Program-made: the position numbers and the translations under genes | Assembly: GCA_027080135.1 (NCBI GenBank) | Contig: JALWUJ010000127.1 | Location: 1-46,226, forward strand | Direction: 5' to 3' | Source: Flavobacteriaceae bacterium | GTDB lineage: Bacteria > Bacteroidota > Bacteroidia > Flavobacteriales > Flavobacteriaceae | DNA: 46,226 nt | In this document: positions 24,726 to 33,714 of the stretch, one piece after another | Layout: the number at the start of each line of letters is the position of its first letter | How positions within the stretch are numbered: the stretch's first letter is position 1 | Notes under the pieces: generated by a model | The model's database searches: none | Seen by the model: only the letters and a program-made list of their open reading frames with translations | Told to the model about the DNA's origin: nothing

Positions 24726-27086
24726 TTATTTAATAGGAGTTGAAACCTCGACGCTATCTTTAGCAATTAAATTTAATTCACTTATATCAATCTTCTTTTT
24801 AACCACCACAGCATCTGTAATTACAAAAGGTTTGGGCATCATGTTTTCTGCTCTTTTGTTAATAGAAAATTGCGGATGATTTAATAAATCGAAGGAGTAT
24901 TCCAAGACTGTAAAAGTTAATGGTTTTTCTTTTTTTATAGAATAAGAAACTTCCAAACTATCTTTATCTGAAACAAAATATCTTACAATTTCTTTTCCTT
25001 TTATTTTTACAGAAGCTTCGTCTATTGCCTTATTTAATTCAAAATTTTCTCCATTAAAAGCTAGTGTTTCAAACTGAGTTCCTTCTTCTGCATATAGGCT
25101 TATTTGGTTCACATGTCGTTGTGGAATAATTGTAAATGTTACATTTTTAAAACCATTAATTATGGTGTCTTTATTTAAAATTGTTTTAAAAAGTGGGATG
25201 TCTTTTTTTGGGGCTTCAACAGCAAAAGTATAGCCGCTATTGTATTTGCTTCCGGAAGCACTTTCAATATATTTTGAAGCTACTTCAGGGTTTTTTCCTA
25301 AATAACCTTTAGTCCAATCGTCTAATTTTTTATCGTAAGTTGCCCAATAGGTTTCTCCTTTATCCGCATCTTGATAATATACTAAACTGTTTGGTTTTTG
25401 TCGTTCGGCAGTAAAATCACTCGCCAGATGTGCCTTGATAAAAAATCCGATGGCAATTAAAATAAAGATAATAGAAAGTGGTTTTTTCATTTTATAAAAT
25501 CCAAAAACTGGAAGTAACAAACCAAATAGTAAGACTGTAAAAATAGTACTGGCTCCCAACATTTTTAATCCTAATCCTACTGGAAAAAACTGAATATGTG
25601 GAGCAAATAGGAAAATAGCTAAAGTACTTAGCAAGGTCATTAATAGCAAGTTTGGTTTTTCTTGACGAATTAAAACCCAAAGTGAAAGCAATCCAAAAAA
25701 CACAGGAAGGATAAAAAATGCTGCTCCTTTTAAATAAATTGCCACTAATACGTTGATGACTAACCACAAGAATAGCGGTGCTATTAATAGACTAGCTACG
25801 TTGGTTTTTTTAGCAAAACGATTGTAGATTCCGAAAATGATACCTAAAGTAAGCAAGACAAAAAACCATATATAGGTGTGTCCGTTATAGGTAAATCCGT
25901 GTAGTATTTCGGTGTATTGTGGGTATAAGTATAGTATTAATTTCCAACCATAAACCCCCACCAATCCAGAAACTAAAAGGGCTAATAAAAAAGGAACAAA
26001 ACCCTTAAGCATAGATTTTCCGGTGAGCACTCTTTTTCTAATTCCGAATAAAATAAGGATTATAAAAATAAGTAATGCAACTATAATCATAGGCGTTACC
26101 CAAGAAAAGGGATAACTTATCATTTTAAAAATAGGCACGTTTATATACACATTATCTTCAGATGATTTTAAAGTAGAAAGATCGGCATCGGCAAAATAAT
26201 GTAGTAAAGGAAGTAAATATTCTCCTTGATGTTGAAGAGTGTTTCTATCTAAGTTTTCATAGGTGTCGTTGGCGGTATGATAATCGTAATGATCATCGAT
26301 AAAGGCAAAGAAATAACCTTCAATCCCACCGTCTTCTCTAAAAACAGTAGAGTCTGTATCGTTGGGTAACATTTTATAAATGCTATACATCAACGAAGAA
26401 GCCGTTGGATATTTTACGTTGGCTTCCTGAAAAGCTTTGATTAAATTTTTATTTCCGCCATTGGTTTCGACCACCATATTACTAGGACCTCCGCTTCCTC
26501 TGGCTTCAAAATTAATTGCCAAACCAACATTTTTTGCCCAAGGATGTTTGTTTACAAAAAGTCGAGCTCCATCTAATCCTACTTCTTCTGCATCGGTGAT
26601 TAAAATAATGATGTCGTTTTTTGGTTTTTTTCCGCTTGCCAAATAGGCACGAACACTTTCTAAAATAGTTACCACGCCACTTCCGGCATCGCTTGCTCCA
26701 AATGATGGAACCAATGCACTATCGTAATGTGAAACAATTAACAAGGCTTTTCCATCTCCTGTTCCTTCAATTTTTGCTAAGATATTTTTAGATTTATCAA
26801 GACTCTTCCATTTCTGATTCATGATAAAACCTTCTTGAACTTGAGTTTTTAATCCTAGTTTCTGAAATTCTTTGACCAAATAATTTCGTACTCGTTCGTG
26901 TTCTTGGGAGCCAATATAATGAGGAGCTTTGGTAATTTCTTTTAAGGGAATTAAAGCTCTTTCGGAAGAAAACTCGGTATCAGGAATAGAGACAGGTTCA
27001 CCGTTTTGAGGCATTAAGCTATAAAAACTAAAATAGACAAGACCAATTATTAATACAATTGACAAGAGGGATTGAAAACGTTTCAT
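24726..27086 (-). CDS. M28 family aminopeptidase with multi-span membrane domain
   Basis: This 786-residue protein starts with an anchor helix (about 6-25). A lumenal/periplasmic M28 catalytic domain follows (about 40-300), with zinc-site candidates H120 and D122 (VSHYDS), D133 (GASDAGSG), E167/E168 (TDAEEVGLDG), E194 (INFEARG), and a late His in YHTANDT. Then come about eight membrane helices (about 325-560) and a C-terminal beta-rich domain. The layout is that of ERMP1 and vacuolar membrane protease homologues. It probably trims peptides in the periplasm; substrates unknown. It diverges from the CBS-domain gene. Confidence 0.9.
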   Translation of the reverse strand: MKRFQSLLSIVLIIGLVYFSFYSLMPQNGEPVSIPDTEFSSERALIPLKEITKAPHYIGSQEHERVRNYLVKEFQKLGLKTQVQEGFIMNQKWKSLDKSKNILAKIEGTGDGKALLIVSHYDSALVPSFGASDAGSGVVTILESVRAYLASGKKPKNDIIILITDAEEVGLDGARLFVNKHPWAKNVGLAINFEARGSGGPSNMVVETNGGNKNLIKAFQEANVKYPTASSLMYSIYKMLPNDTDSTVFREDGGIEGYFFAFIDDHYDYHTANDTYENLDRNTLQHQGEYLLPLLHYFADADLSTLKSSEDNVYINVPIFKMISYPFSWVTPMIIVALLIFIILILFGIRKRVLTGKSMLKGFVPFLLALLVSGLVGVYGWKLILYLYPQYTEILHGFTYNGHTYIWFFVLLTLGIIFGIYNRFAKKTNVASLLIAPLFLWLVINVLVAIYLKGAAFFILPVFFGLLSLWVLIRQEKPNLLLMTLLSTLAIFLFAPHIQFFPVGLGLKMLGASTIFTVLLFGLLLPVFGFYKMKKPLSIIFILIAIGFFIKAHLASDFTAERQKPNSLVYYQDADKGETYWATYDKKLDDWTKGYLGKNPEVASKYIESASGSKYNSGYTFAVEAPKKDIPLFKTILNKDTIINGFKNVTFTIIPQRHVNQISLYAEEGTQFETLAFNGENFELNKAIDEASVKIKGKEIVRYFVSDKDSLEVSYSIKKEKPLTFTVLEYSFDLLNHPQFSINKRAENMMPKPFVITDAVVVKKKIDISELNLIAKDSVEVSTPIK

Positions 27087-27206
27087 GGGATGATTATTTT
27101 GAAGCCTAAATTTACAGATTTTAATTAAGAATAAACACTTGTTAATAAAATTGAAAGGTTCTTGTTTATTTTTTGACTACCTTTAAGGGTCTAAATAGTT
27201 AATATT

Positions 27207-27665
27207 ATGGGAATTAAAAGTTTTATGGGAAAACGGGCGAAGCCTAAAAGTAACTCTGAACAAATTAAAGTATCTGATTACATGACGCGTAACTTGATTG
27301 TTTTTAATCCGAAACAGTCGGTTTTAGAAGTAATGGATCAACTGATTAAGCATCGTATTTCTGGAGGGCCCGTGGTAAATGAAAATCATGAATTGGTGGG
27401 AATTATTTCGGAAGGAGATTGCATCAAACAAATTAGTGAAAGCCGTTATTACAATCAGCCAATGGAAAATATTAATGTTGAAAAACACATGATTACTAAT
27501 GTGGAAACCATTCATGGAGATATGAATATTTTTGATGCTGCCGAAAAATTTCTACAATCGAAACGTCGTAGATTTCCAATTATTGAAGATGGAAAATTAG
27601 TAGGACAAATAAGCCAAAAAGATATTTTAAAAGCAGCTCTTCAGCTTAAAGGGACTAATTGGTAA
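27207..27665 (+). CDS. CBS-domain pair protein
   Basis: This 152-residue cytoplasmic protein is a stand-alone tandem CBS module. The first repeat is VSDYMTRNLIVFNPKQSVLEVMDQLIKHRISGGPVVNENHELVGIISEGD, the second NVEKHMITNVETIHGDMNIFDAAEKFLQSKRRRFPIIEDGKLVGQISQKDIL. CBS pairs bind adenosyl nucleotides and regulate partner enzymes or transporters. The partner is not evident nearby. The basic N-terminus (GKRAKPKSNSEQ) is not part of the fold; M7 could also serve as start. Confidence 0.88.
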   Translation: MGIKSFMGKRAKPKSNSEQIKVSDYMTRNLIVFNPKQSVLEVMDQLIKHRISGGPVVNENHELVGIISEGDCIKQISESRYYNQPMENINVEKHMITNVETIHGDMNIFDAAEKFLQSKRRRFPIIEDGKLVGQISQKDILKAALQLKGTNW

Positions 27666-27673
27666 TCTTTTGG

Positions 27674-27711
27674 TAAAAAAAACCTACTAGGTTTTAAAAA
27701 CCTAGTAGGTT
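27674..27711 (-). terminator. Terminator of the TonB receptor/DUF5689 operon
   Basis: A near-perfect palindrome AACCTACTAGGT (27681-27692) / ACCTAGTAGGTT (27700-27711) ends, on the minus strand, in a run of T. On the plus strand no T run follows, so its main direction is minus, although it may weaken read-through from the CBS gene. Confidence 0.8.
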
Positions 27712-27740
27712 AACACTTTATTAATTTAAACTATAATTTA

Positions 27741-29168
27741 TTAATTAGAGTTTACTTGAATTTCATCAAGTTCATACGAACCATCAAAATCTGCATCACC
27801 GCTACCTTGATATTTAAAACCAATGTAACCTGTACCTGTTATACAATCTAAACTTACGTTACCAGATTCAAACCAATCTGAAAAACTATCATCATCTTGA
27901 GTAATATAGGCCGCTGGAATTAAATCCCAAGTAGCTGTTGCTATATTATCTGGATTTCCGTCCCAATCGCTAGAAAATAATAGTTCTAAAGTACTTCCGT
28001 CAGAAAAACTATTGGAAGTTTTAAAATTTAGAGTTTCACCATCTTGAGCATCAAAATTGAATTCTGGCATAATTAACCAAGCAATTGTACTATCGTCACC
28101 CGATTGGTAAGAACCAATGGTTGCTGAAATACCTAAAGATCCATTGGTACCATCGCTAAAGAATGATCTCCAATCTCTGGAACCTTCTTGAATGTAGTTA
28201 GTCCATCCATTACCTGAAATGGAAGTTCCTTCATTTTGAGTTTCAAAAAATTCTGAAAAAAGCTCATTGGCACCTGTAGAAGATGCGATACCACAATCTA
28301 CTTCAATAGGGTCACAACGATTTGTATCTTCTAGATTTACATCAAATGGAGAATTAACAACTATATTAAAAGATTCTCCAAAGAAATCTAAAGTTAAAAT
28401 TGCATCTATGTTTCCTTTTCCAGTAGGTAAGTCTAGTGCTTTAAAATCTGCGAATGTACTTGTGCTAAATGTTGTTGAGGTTCCTTCTGAACAACTTTCT
28501 AGTACGCGTTCACCATCAAATTGATCTTCAGGTTCTGCAGCGTAGGTTTTAGGAAATTCTCCTAATACTTCATTACGGTGAAATTGTACATCATTAAGGC
28601 GAATAAATAGGTTTGTTTTTTCAGTAGTAAATTCTGAAATATTCATGGGTAGAGGTACAATTTCTGCAACATCAACATCTCTTTTAATATATTGTGTCAT
28701 TTGAGATTCTCCAATTTTATCAATACTATTTCCGTTTCTAATTCCAACCGTAAAGACACCGCTATCAAAACCAACGGTTAAACCTTGAAGCTGTATATGG
28801 GTTTTTCTTCCAAATTCATAGGTAATAAATAATGGGTTTACATTTACCAATACTTTAATACCAATAGTTGGGTTTTCGTTATTATCTTGAAGAATTAACT
28901 CTTCGTAAAAGTTTCCAAACTCATCGTTTGAAATAACAAAGCCTGTTGTGTAAAGGTCGTCTTCGATGGTTAGAATATCGTTTCCGTTAGTGGCTTGTTC
29001 TTGTAATAACAACTGCTTAAGACCATTAATTGAAATTTCGGTTCCGCTTAAAACTGGTGGTTCCACATCTAAGTTGGGTACGTCGTAATCGTCATCCTGT
29101 ACACAAGATACCATAAAGGTAGCTGCAAAAAACAGAATTAATAGTTTATAAATTTTTAAAGTTTTCAT
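27741..29168 (-). CDS. DUF5689 domain lipoprotein with C-terminal jelly-roll-like domain
   Basis: This 475-residue lipoprotein starts MKTLKIYKLLILFFAATFMVSC (Cys 22) followed by acidic QDDDYDVPNLD, which favours surface export in Bacteroidetes. Residues about 40-290 match DUF5689 (TTGFVISNDEFGNFYEELILQD; YEFGRKTHIQLQGLTVGFDSG). Residues about 305-475 look like a choice-of-anchor-J/cleaved-adhesin domain (DWRSFFSDGTNGSLGISATIG; WLIMPEFNFDAQDGETLNF). It lies 31 bases after the TonB receptor gene, so the two form an operon, and the lipoprotein may act as a SusD-like surface partner without SusD homology. Function unknown. Confidence 0.85.
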   Translation of the reverse strand: MKTLKIYKLLILFFAATFMVSCVQDDDYDVPNLDVEPPVLSGTEISINGLKQLLLQEQATNGNDILTIEDDLYTTGFVISNDEFGNFYEELILQDNNENPTIGIKVLVNVNPLFITYEFGRKTHIQLQGLTVGFDSGVFTVGIRNGNSIDKIGESQMTQYIKRDVDVAEIVPLPMNISEFTTEKTNLFIRLNDVQFHRNEVLGEFPKTYAAEPEDQFDGERVLESCSEGTSTTFSTSTFADFKALDLPTGKGNIDAILTLDFFGESFNIVVNSPFDVNLEDTNRCDPIEVDCGIASSTGANELFSEFFETQNEGTSISGNGWTNYIQEGSRDWRSFFSDGTNGSLGISATIGSYQSGDDSTIAWLIMPEFNFDAQDGETLNFKTSNSFSDGSTLELLFSSDWDGNPDNIATATWDLIPAAYITQDDDSFSDWFESGNVSLDCITGTGYIGFKYQGSGDADFDGSYELDEIQVNSN

Positions 29169-29199
29169 ATTGAATTGAATTTATTTTTTTTGAATTTTA

Positions 29200-31977
29200 T
29201 TAAAATCTAACATATACATTTACATAGTAGTTAGAACCATTTCCGAAGAAATATCTATTTCCGAAGATGGGTCCGTTTTCTCTATTTTGCTCTTCTACTT
29301 GTTGTCTGTAGTTAGCTCTTCTAGAATCTTCGAAACCACCAGTAATAAAGTTTTGATCTAAAACATTGTTTATAGAAGCAAAGAAACCTATATAGTATTT
29401 TTTAACTTTCCAAGATTTTCCTCCTGTTAAGTTTACTAAAAAGTAGTCGTCTAATTTTTCTTGTTTTAGCAACTCTCTAGCAACATTTTCGTCGTAATCG
29501 TTATATGGGAGTCCATCGGCATCTGTATAAAAATCGCTAGTTCTTCTTAAATTACTAATATCTATATAGGCATTAGAAAAATAGTTAGTGGTAACTCCTA
29601 CCCACCAAAATTGTGGGGCTCTATATTCAAACCCTAATTGGTAAGCTCTTTCTGGGCCTCCAGCAACGTGAAGGTTTTTAAGAGTTACTTCTCTAAGTCC
29701 TTGTGTTGGAATATCGTTTCCTGCATCACCAAAATCATCACTAGATAAATATAAATTTGGATTGTTGCTATAAGTATATTGTCCTATAGAAGCCGCAGCT
29801 TTTAACTTTAAGGTTGGTAATACTTGTGCTTCAACACCAAGTTCTGCACCGATATTTTGTTTTTCAATTCCCGTAACAATTTCTTGTACAAAGGCATTGT
29901 TGGCATCTGCTCCTAATGCATTTTGAGTAAAGAAAAATCCGATATCGGTAGCATCTTTAAAACCAGTATAAAAACCTGTTACTCTAGCTTTAACTATTGG
30001 AGATCTGTAGATATAACTAAGATCTATAGATTGAGATTTTTCTTCGGTAATACCTTCTACAATATCATTATTTTGTCTTGCATTGGCAAAAGTATTACGC
30101 ATGGTTGGTGCTTTAGTAAAGTAACCTGCATTAACATCGATTAAATGACGACCTGTTATTTTGTAGGTAGCTCCTCCTTTAGCACCGTAGGTAGAAAAAT
30201 CTACCTTTTCACTTTTACCGAGAGAACGTTCTCCTGGGAAATATCCGTTTTCATACAAACCGGTACGTTGGTAGCTGGTTTGTCCAAAATTTGCAGCTAA
30301 GAAAAAATCTACCACATTGTATTTAAACTGTGCTTGAGCAAAACCTGAGATTACACTAGAACTTAATTGGTAATTGTATTTGTATCGGTCACCTTCTTTA
30401 GCAAAATGGATTGGGTTTTGTAAATCGCTAGGTACATTATCGCCAAAATAATCTACATCTAAATAACCATCAGCTCCTAATAAATCAACAATACTTGCAA
30501 AATAGTCACCTTTTAGGTTTCTGTAATTAACTGCTGCATCAAAGAATATATTTTCAGAAAAACGGGTATTTAAAATACTGTTTACAGAAAATTGTGTGTC
30601 GTCTATTCTATCTTCTTGAACCACATAAGCAGCATTCCCAGTAGATGAATTTGCATTCCCTCTGTATAAAGATTCCCAATCTATTTGCCCATCGTTAATA
30701 AATTCTTGTTCAGCTAAATAGGCTTGTTGGTAATCGTAAGGAGTTGGGTTTTCGTTACGTAAAAAGTAACTGGGTAGTTTTTGGTAATAGTTTCCTGCTG
30801 GGTTTTGGTTGCTACCGTAATCCAATCTTGTGTTACCTATTTGTCCTGTTTGAAAACCTACGTTGGTGTTTAAGGTAGTAACTTCATTAATATTCCAATA
30901 ATGGTTTAACATAAACACGGGTTCTTTGATGTTTCGAATACGACTGTTTCGTTTTTCGCCATCTTGGTAACCCCAATTTGGATTGTATCTAATTCCTTTT
31001 AGGTTTTTTACTTCTTTTGTAATTGCAGTAGAGCGTCCTCTTCTGTTAGGCGTATAAAAAGCCGTAAAGTTAAGGGTGTGATTATCGTTAATAATTTTTT
31101 CTACGGAAGCAAAAAATGAATTGGCATCGTATAAAGTTCCGTCTATATAGCCTTCGTTACCAAAACGTCTAGAAGCTAAGAATGAATAAGCCCATCCAGA
31201 TTTTGAAACGCCACTATGATAGGAAGCCATCACACGACCTTCGTAACTTCTGTTAGCAGCAGCAAACGAAACTCTACCGCTTTTTCTGAATTTTGAAGCT
31301 CTCATTACCATATTAGTAGTTCCTGCTAAATCTCCAAAGGTGTAATCGTTTGCTTTTAAACCCATTGTAAATTCACGATTTCGTTGAACATCGTTTAATC
31401 CTCCCCAATCTCCCCATTGTGGGCGACCGTTAAATTGTTTGTTCATTTCAATACCGTTAATGAGTACTTTCCCGTTGGCATTGTCTAAACCACGAGGTCT
31501 AAAAAAAGTAGCACTAAAGTCGAAAGCGGCTGCACTTAAAAATACATCTCTTGATGCTTGTAAAAGCCCAGAAACGTTCGTTGCTGCCCCACCTAAATCT
31601 CCATCAAGTTCTCCGTCTGAAAGATTGATAACTCCAATTTGTGCTTCTAATTCGGTTAAATCTATCTCCATTATAATTGGATCTAGATTAATCGTTTCTC
31701 CGTTTTGAATAGTGATAGGAATACTCTGCGTAATGTAATTAAGTTTACTTACTACAAGAACTTGTTCTCCTTGTGGAAAATTACTTCCAGTAAAAGTAAA
31801 AAGCCCCTCGTTATCGGTTTGTGTTTGAAAATCACTTGCTAAAATTCGTAACTCAACACCAGGGATTACTTCACTTGAATGCGTATCTATCACTCTTCCC
31901 TTTATTACTGCATCTTGAGCAAATAAGATAGTACTACTCATAAATGCTAAGCATAAAGTAAAAATGAATTTTTTCAT
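29200..31977 (-). CDS. TonB-dependent outer-membrane receptor with carboxypeptidase-regulatory N-terminal domain
   Basis: This 925-residue receptor has a signal peptide (to LFAQ), an N-terminal carboxypeptidase-regulatory-like domain (about 22-110: IKGRVIDTHSSEVIPGVELRI), a plug (RPRGLDNANGKVLINGIEMN; GDLAGTTNMVMRAS) and a 22-strand-type barrel ending in the aromatic strand YVNVYVRF. It is not SusC-like, as no SusD gene follows. It shares plug features with the second receptor at 33772-36393. The DUF5689 gene follows and the secreted EEP gene diverges from it through a symmetrical promoter region. Substrate unknown; nucleic-acid-derived or phosphate compounds are one guess from the neighbour. 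Confidence 0.92.
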   Translation of the reverse strand: MKKFIFTLCLAFMSSTILFAQDAVIKGRVIDTHSSEVIPGVELRILASDFQTQTDNEGLFTFTGSNFPQGEQVLVVSKLNYITQSIPITIQNGETINLDPIIMEIDLTELEAQIGVINLSDGELDGDLGGAATNVSGLLQASRDVFLSAAAFDFSATFFRPRGLDNANGKVLINGIEMNKQFNGRPQWGDWGGLNDVQRNREFTMGLKANDYTFGDLAGTTNMVMRASKFRKSGRVSFAAANRSYEGRVMASYHSGVSKSGWAYSFLASRRFGNEGYIDGTLYDANSFFASVEKIINDNHTLNFTAFYTPNRRGRSTAITKEVKNLKGIRYNPNWGYQDGEKRNSRIRNIKEPVFMLNHYWNINEVTTLNTNVGFQTGQIGNTRLDYGSNQNPAGNYYQKLPSYFLRNENPTPYDYQQAYLAEQEFINDGQIDWESLYRGNANSSTGNAAYVVQEDRIDDTQFSVNSILNTRFSENIFFDAAVNYRNLKGDYFASIVDLLGADGYLDVDYFGDNVPSDLQNPIHFAKEGDRYKYNYQLSSSVISGFAQAQFKYNVVDFFLAANFGQTSYQRTGLYENGYFPGERSLGKSEKVDFSTYGAKGGATYKITGRHLIDVNAGYFTKAPTMRNTFANARQNNDIVEGITEEKSQSIDLSYIYRSPIVKARVTGFYTGFKDATDIGFFFTQNALGADANNAFVQEIVTGIEKQNIGAELGVEAQVLPTLKLKAAASIGQYTYSNNPNLYLSSDDFGDAGNDIPTQGLREVTLKNLHVAGGPERAYQLGFEYRAPQFWWVGVTTNYFSNAYIDISNLRRTSDFYTDADGLPYNDYDENVARELLKQEKLDDYFLVNLTGGKSWKVKKYYIGFFASINNVLDQNFITGGFEDSRRANYRQQVEEQNRENGPIFGNRYFFGNGSNYYVNVYVRF

Positions 31978-32024
31978 TCTAAATTTGGTTATTTTTAAAA
32001 TTAATACTTATTATAAATCGGTTA

Positions 32025-32060
32025 CGAATGTACATTATTTAGCTGAAATAATTACATTTG
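32025..32060. promoter_or_regulatory. Symmetrical divergent promoter/operator between the TonB receptor and EEP genes
   Basis: One imperfect inverted repeat (arms CGAATGTAcATTATTT and AAATAATTACATTTG around AGCTG) places a -7 element in each arm: TACATTTG at 32053-32060 on plus, and TACATTCG (one mismatch) at 32032-32025 on minus. The inner ATTATTT/AAATAAT arms (32034-32040, 32046-32052) are perfect. Distances to the two start codons are nearly equal (45 and 47 bases). The arrangement predicts one regulator acting on both genes. Confidence 0.55.
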
Positions 32061-32105
32061 CTACAACCTTAAAATTAGACAATTAACACTTTTAAATATC
32101 CTTTA

Positions 32106-33155
32106 ATGAAATTAAAAATAACTTCTGTTTTTCTTATAATTTTAACTTTTACAACACTTTATTCTCAAGAAAAAAAAGAATATAAAGTTAATACCATAGC
32201 TTTTTATAACCTTGAAAATCTTTTTGATACAGAAGATGATCCACTAACTTTTGACGATGACAGAACACCTGAGGGAAAAGATCATTGGACCGAAGAAATA
32301 TACCGTGCCAAATTGGCTAATATGGCTAAAGTAATTTCAGAAATAGGCTCAGAAGTTTCTGGAACATCACCCACTATAATTGGTGTTTGTGAAATTGAAA
32401 ATAGAAAGGTTTTGGAAGATTTATTAAATCAAGAACCATTAGTAAACAAAGGTTATGGGATTATTCAGTTTGATTCGCCAGACCGTAGAGGAATTGATGT
32501 GGCATTGTTTTACAAAAGAAAACTTTTTATACCTACCAATTATAAAACTCACGAGCTTATTATTTTTGATAATCATGATAAAACTAAAAGAATATACACA
32601 CGTGATCAGCTTGTTGTGAGTGGTATGCTAGATGGTGAAAAAATTCATTTTATCGTAAACCATTGGCCTTCAAGAAGCGGAGGTGAAGAGCGTTCCCGTC
32701 CTAAAAGAATTGCGGCAGCAAAACTAAATAAGCAAATTATAGATTCGATTTTTGTTGATGAGCCCTATGCTAAAATTATTACTATGGGAGATTTAAACGA
32801 TGATCCAACAAGCCCAAGTGTAAAAAAATATTTAAAAGCTAAAAGAAAACCCGATGGTATGAAAATGAAAGAACTATACAACCCCATGGAAAACATGGCA
32901 AGACAAGGTTTAGGTTCTTTAGCTTATCGAGATAATTGGAATTTGTTTGACCAAATGATTATCTCTACAGAATTAACCAAGAAAGATTTTTCTAGCTATC
33001 GTTTTTATAAAGCGGGAATTTACAATAAAACATTTTTAGTAAATGCTCATGGGCGCTACAAAGGGTATCCTTACAGAAGTTTTGTAGGTGGAGGTTTTAC
33101 TGGAGGTTATAGCGACCACTTTCCTGTTTATCTTTATTTAATTAAAGAGAAATAA
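32106..33155 (+). CDS. Secreted endonuclease/exonuclease/phosphatase family protein
   Basis: This 349-residue protein has a Sec signal peptide (MKLKITSVFLIILTFTTLYSQ) and all EEP motifs: FYNLENLFDTEDDP, IIGVCEIEN (metal Glu), DRRGIDVALFYK, NHWPSR, MGDLNDDP (Asp-Asn pair) and YSDHFPVYLY (Asp-His). It is paralogous to the leaderless protein at 12803-13765. Export suggests hydrolysis of extracellular or periplasmic nucleic acid or another phosphodiester. It is transcribed divergently from the TonB receptor/DUF5689 operon, consistent with a shared nutrient-scavenging role, which is inference. Confidence 0.9.
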   Translation: MKLKITSVFLIILTFTTLYSQEKKEYKVNTIAFYNLENLFDTEDDPLTFDDDRTPEGKDHWTEEIYRAKLANMAKVISEIGSEVSGTSPTIIGVCEIENRKVLEDLLNQEPLVNKGYGIIQFDSPDRRGIDVALFYKRKLFIPTNYKTHELIIFDNHDKTKRIYTRDQLVVSGMLDGEKIHFIVNHWPSRSGGEERSRPKRIAAAKLNKQIIDSIFVDEPYAKIITMGDLNDDPTSPSVKKYLKAKRKPDGMKMKELYNPMENMARQGLGSLAYRDNWNLFDQMIISTELTKKDFSSYRFYKAGIYNKTFLVNAHGRYKGYPYRSFVGGGFTGGYSDHFPVYLYLIKEK

Positions 33156-33176
33156 ACTCCTAAAATTTATTATAAC

Positions 33177-33210
33177 AAAAATGCCCCTATGAAAATATGG
33201 AGCATTTTTT
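33177..33210. terminator. Terminator between convergent EEP and membrane-protein genes
   Basis: Stem AAAAATGCTCC / GGGGCATTTTT on the minus strand pairs over 11 bp with one G-U and ends in T. On plus the same position is a C-A mismatch. It serves the minus-strand gene best but lies correctly for both. Confidence 0.75.
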
Positions 33211-33225
33211 GTTTGGTGAAGGTTT

Positions 33226-33669
33226 TTAACTAAACCAAATTCCCCAAGGAATTCTACTTAAAACTAAAATCAAAGCAATACCATAAAATATAGCGATGGT
33301 TTTAAATTTAGCATTATCTGTAGTTTTATTTTTATGTTTTGAAAATCCTATAGTAATTAAAACCACAGCAATAAGCATCATTAAAGGATGCTCTACGGAT
33401 GAAAAACGAAGTAAGGAGTCTTTCATTACAGAATCCATTCCTCCGTTTTTTATTGCTCCCATTGCATTTGGAGAATAAATATATAAGAAGATTCCAATTA
33501 ATAATTGAATATGTGATACAATTAATGCGAATAAAGAAACTTTTAAATCTTTATTAAAAAATTCACTTTTAAAAAACAGTCCTTTTAAGGCGTTTATGGT
33601 TGCAAAAACAATGAGCAATAAGGTTAAATAAGCCCATTTAGAATGAATAAAATGCAGTGTGTCAAACAT
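33226..33669 (-). CDS. Four-helix membrane protein, unknown function
   Basis: This 147-residue protein has four membrane helices (about 12-32, 44-65, 92-110, 124-143). Histidines sit near the ends or inside helices: LHFIHSKWAYLTLL, ALIVSHIQLLIGIF, SSVEHPLMMLIAVV. Related Bacteroidetes proteins are sometimes labelled cytochrome b-like, and the helix histidines would suit heme, but this is unproven. It has its own TACCTTTG promoter element (33702-33695) and a terminator at each end, so it is transcribed alone. Confidence 0.75.
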   Translation of the reverse strand: MFDTLHFIHSKWAYLTLLLIVFATINALKGLFFKSEFFNKDLKVSLFALIVSHIQLLIGIFLYIYSPNAMGAIKNGGMDSVMKDSLLRFSSVEHPLMMLIAVVLITIGFSKHKNKTTDNAKFKTIAIFYGIALILVLSRIPWGIWFS

Positions 33670-33694
33670 AGTAGTAAGTTTTAGATTAGTTTTT

Positions 33695-33702
33695 CAAAGG
33701 TA
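33695..33702 (-). promoter_or_regulatory. Promoter -7 element TACCTTTG for the four-helix membrane protein
   Basis: An exact TAnnTTTG match on the minus strand, 25 bases before ATG 33669. Confidence 0.55.
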
Positions 33703-33714
33703 AGTATTAAAACT

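Noticed and set aside
24688-24879. Plus-strand open frame across the M28/membrane-protein junction
   Set aside because: It is antisense to the M28 C-terminus and has no coding character.
33296-33478. Small plus-strand frame opposite the four-helix membrane protein
   Set aside because: It is the complement of a membrane protein with clear helices, its own promoter and terminator.
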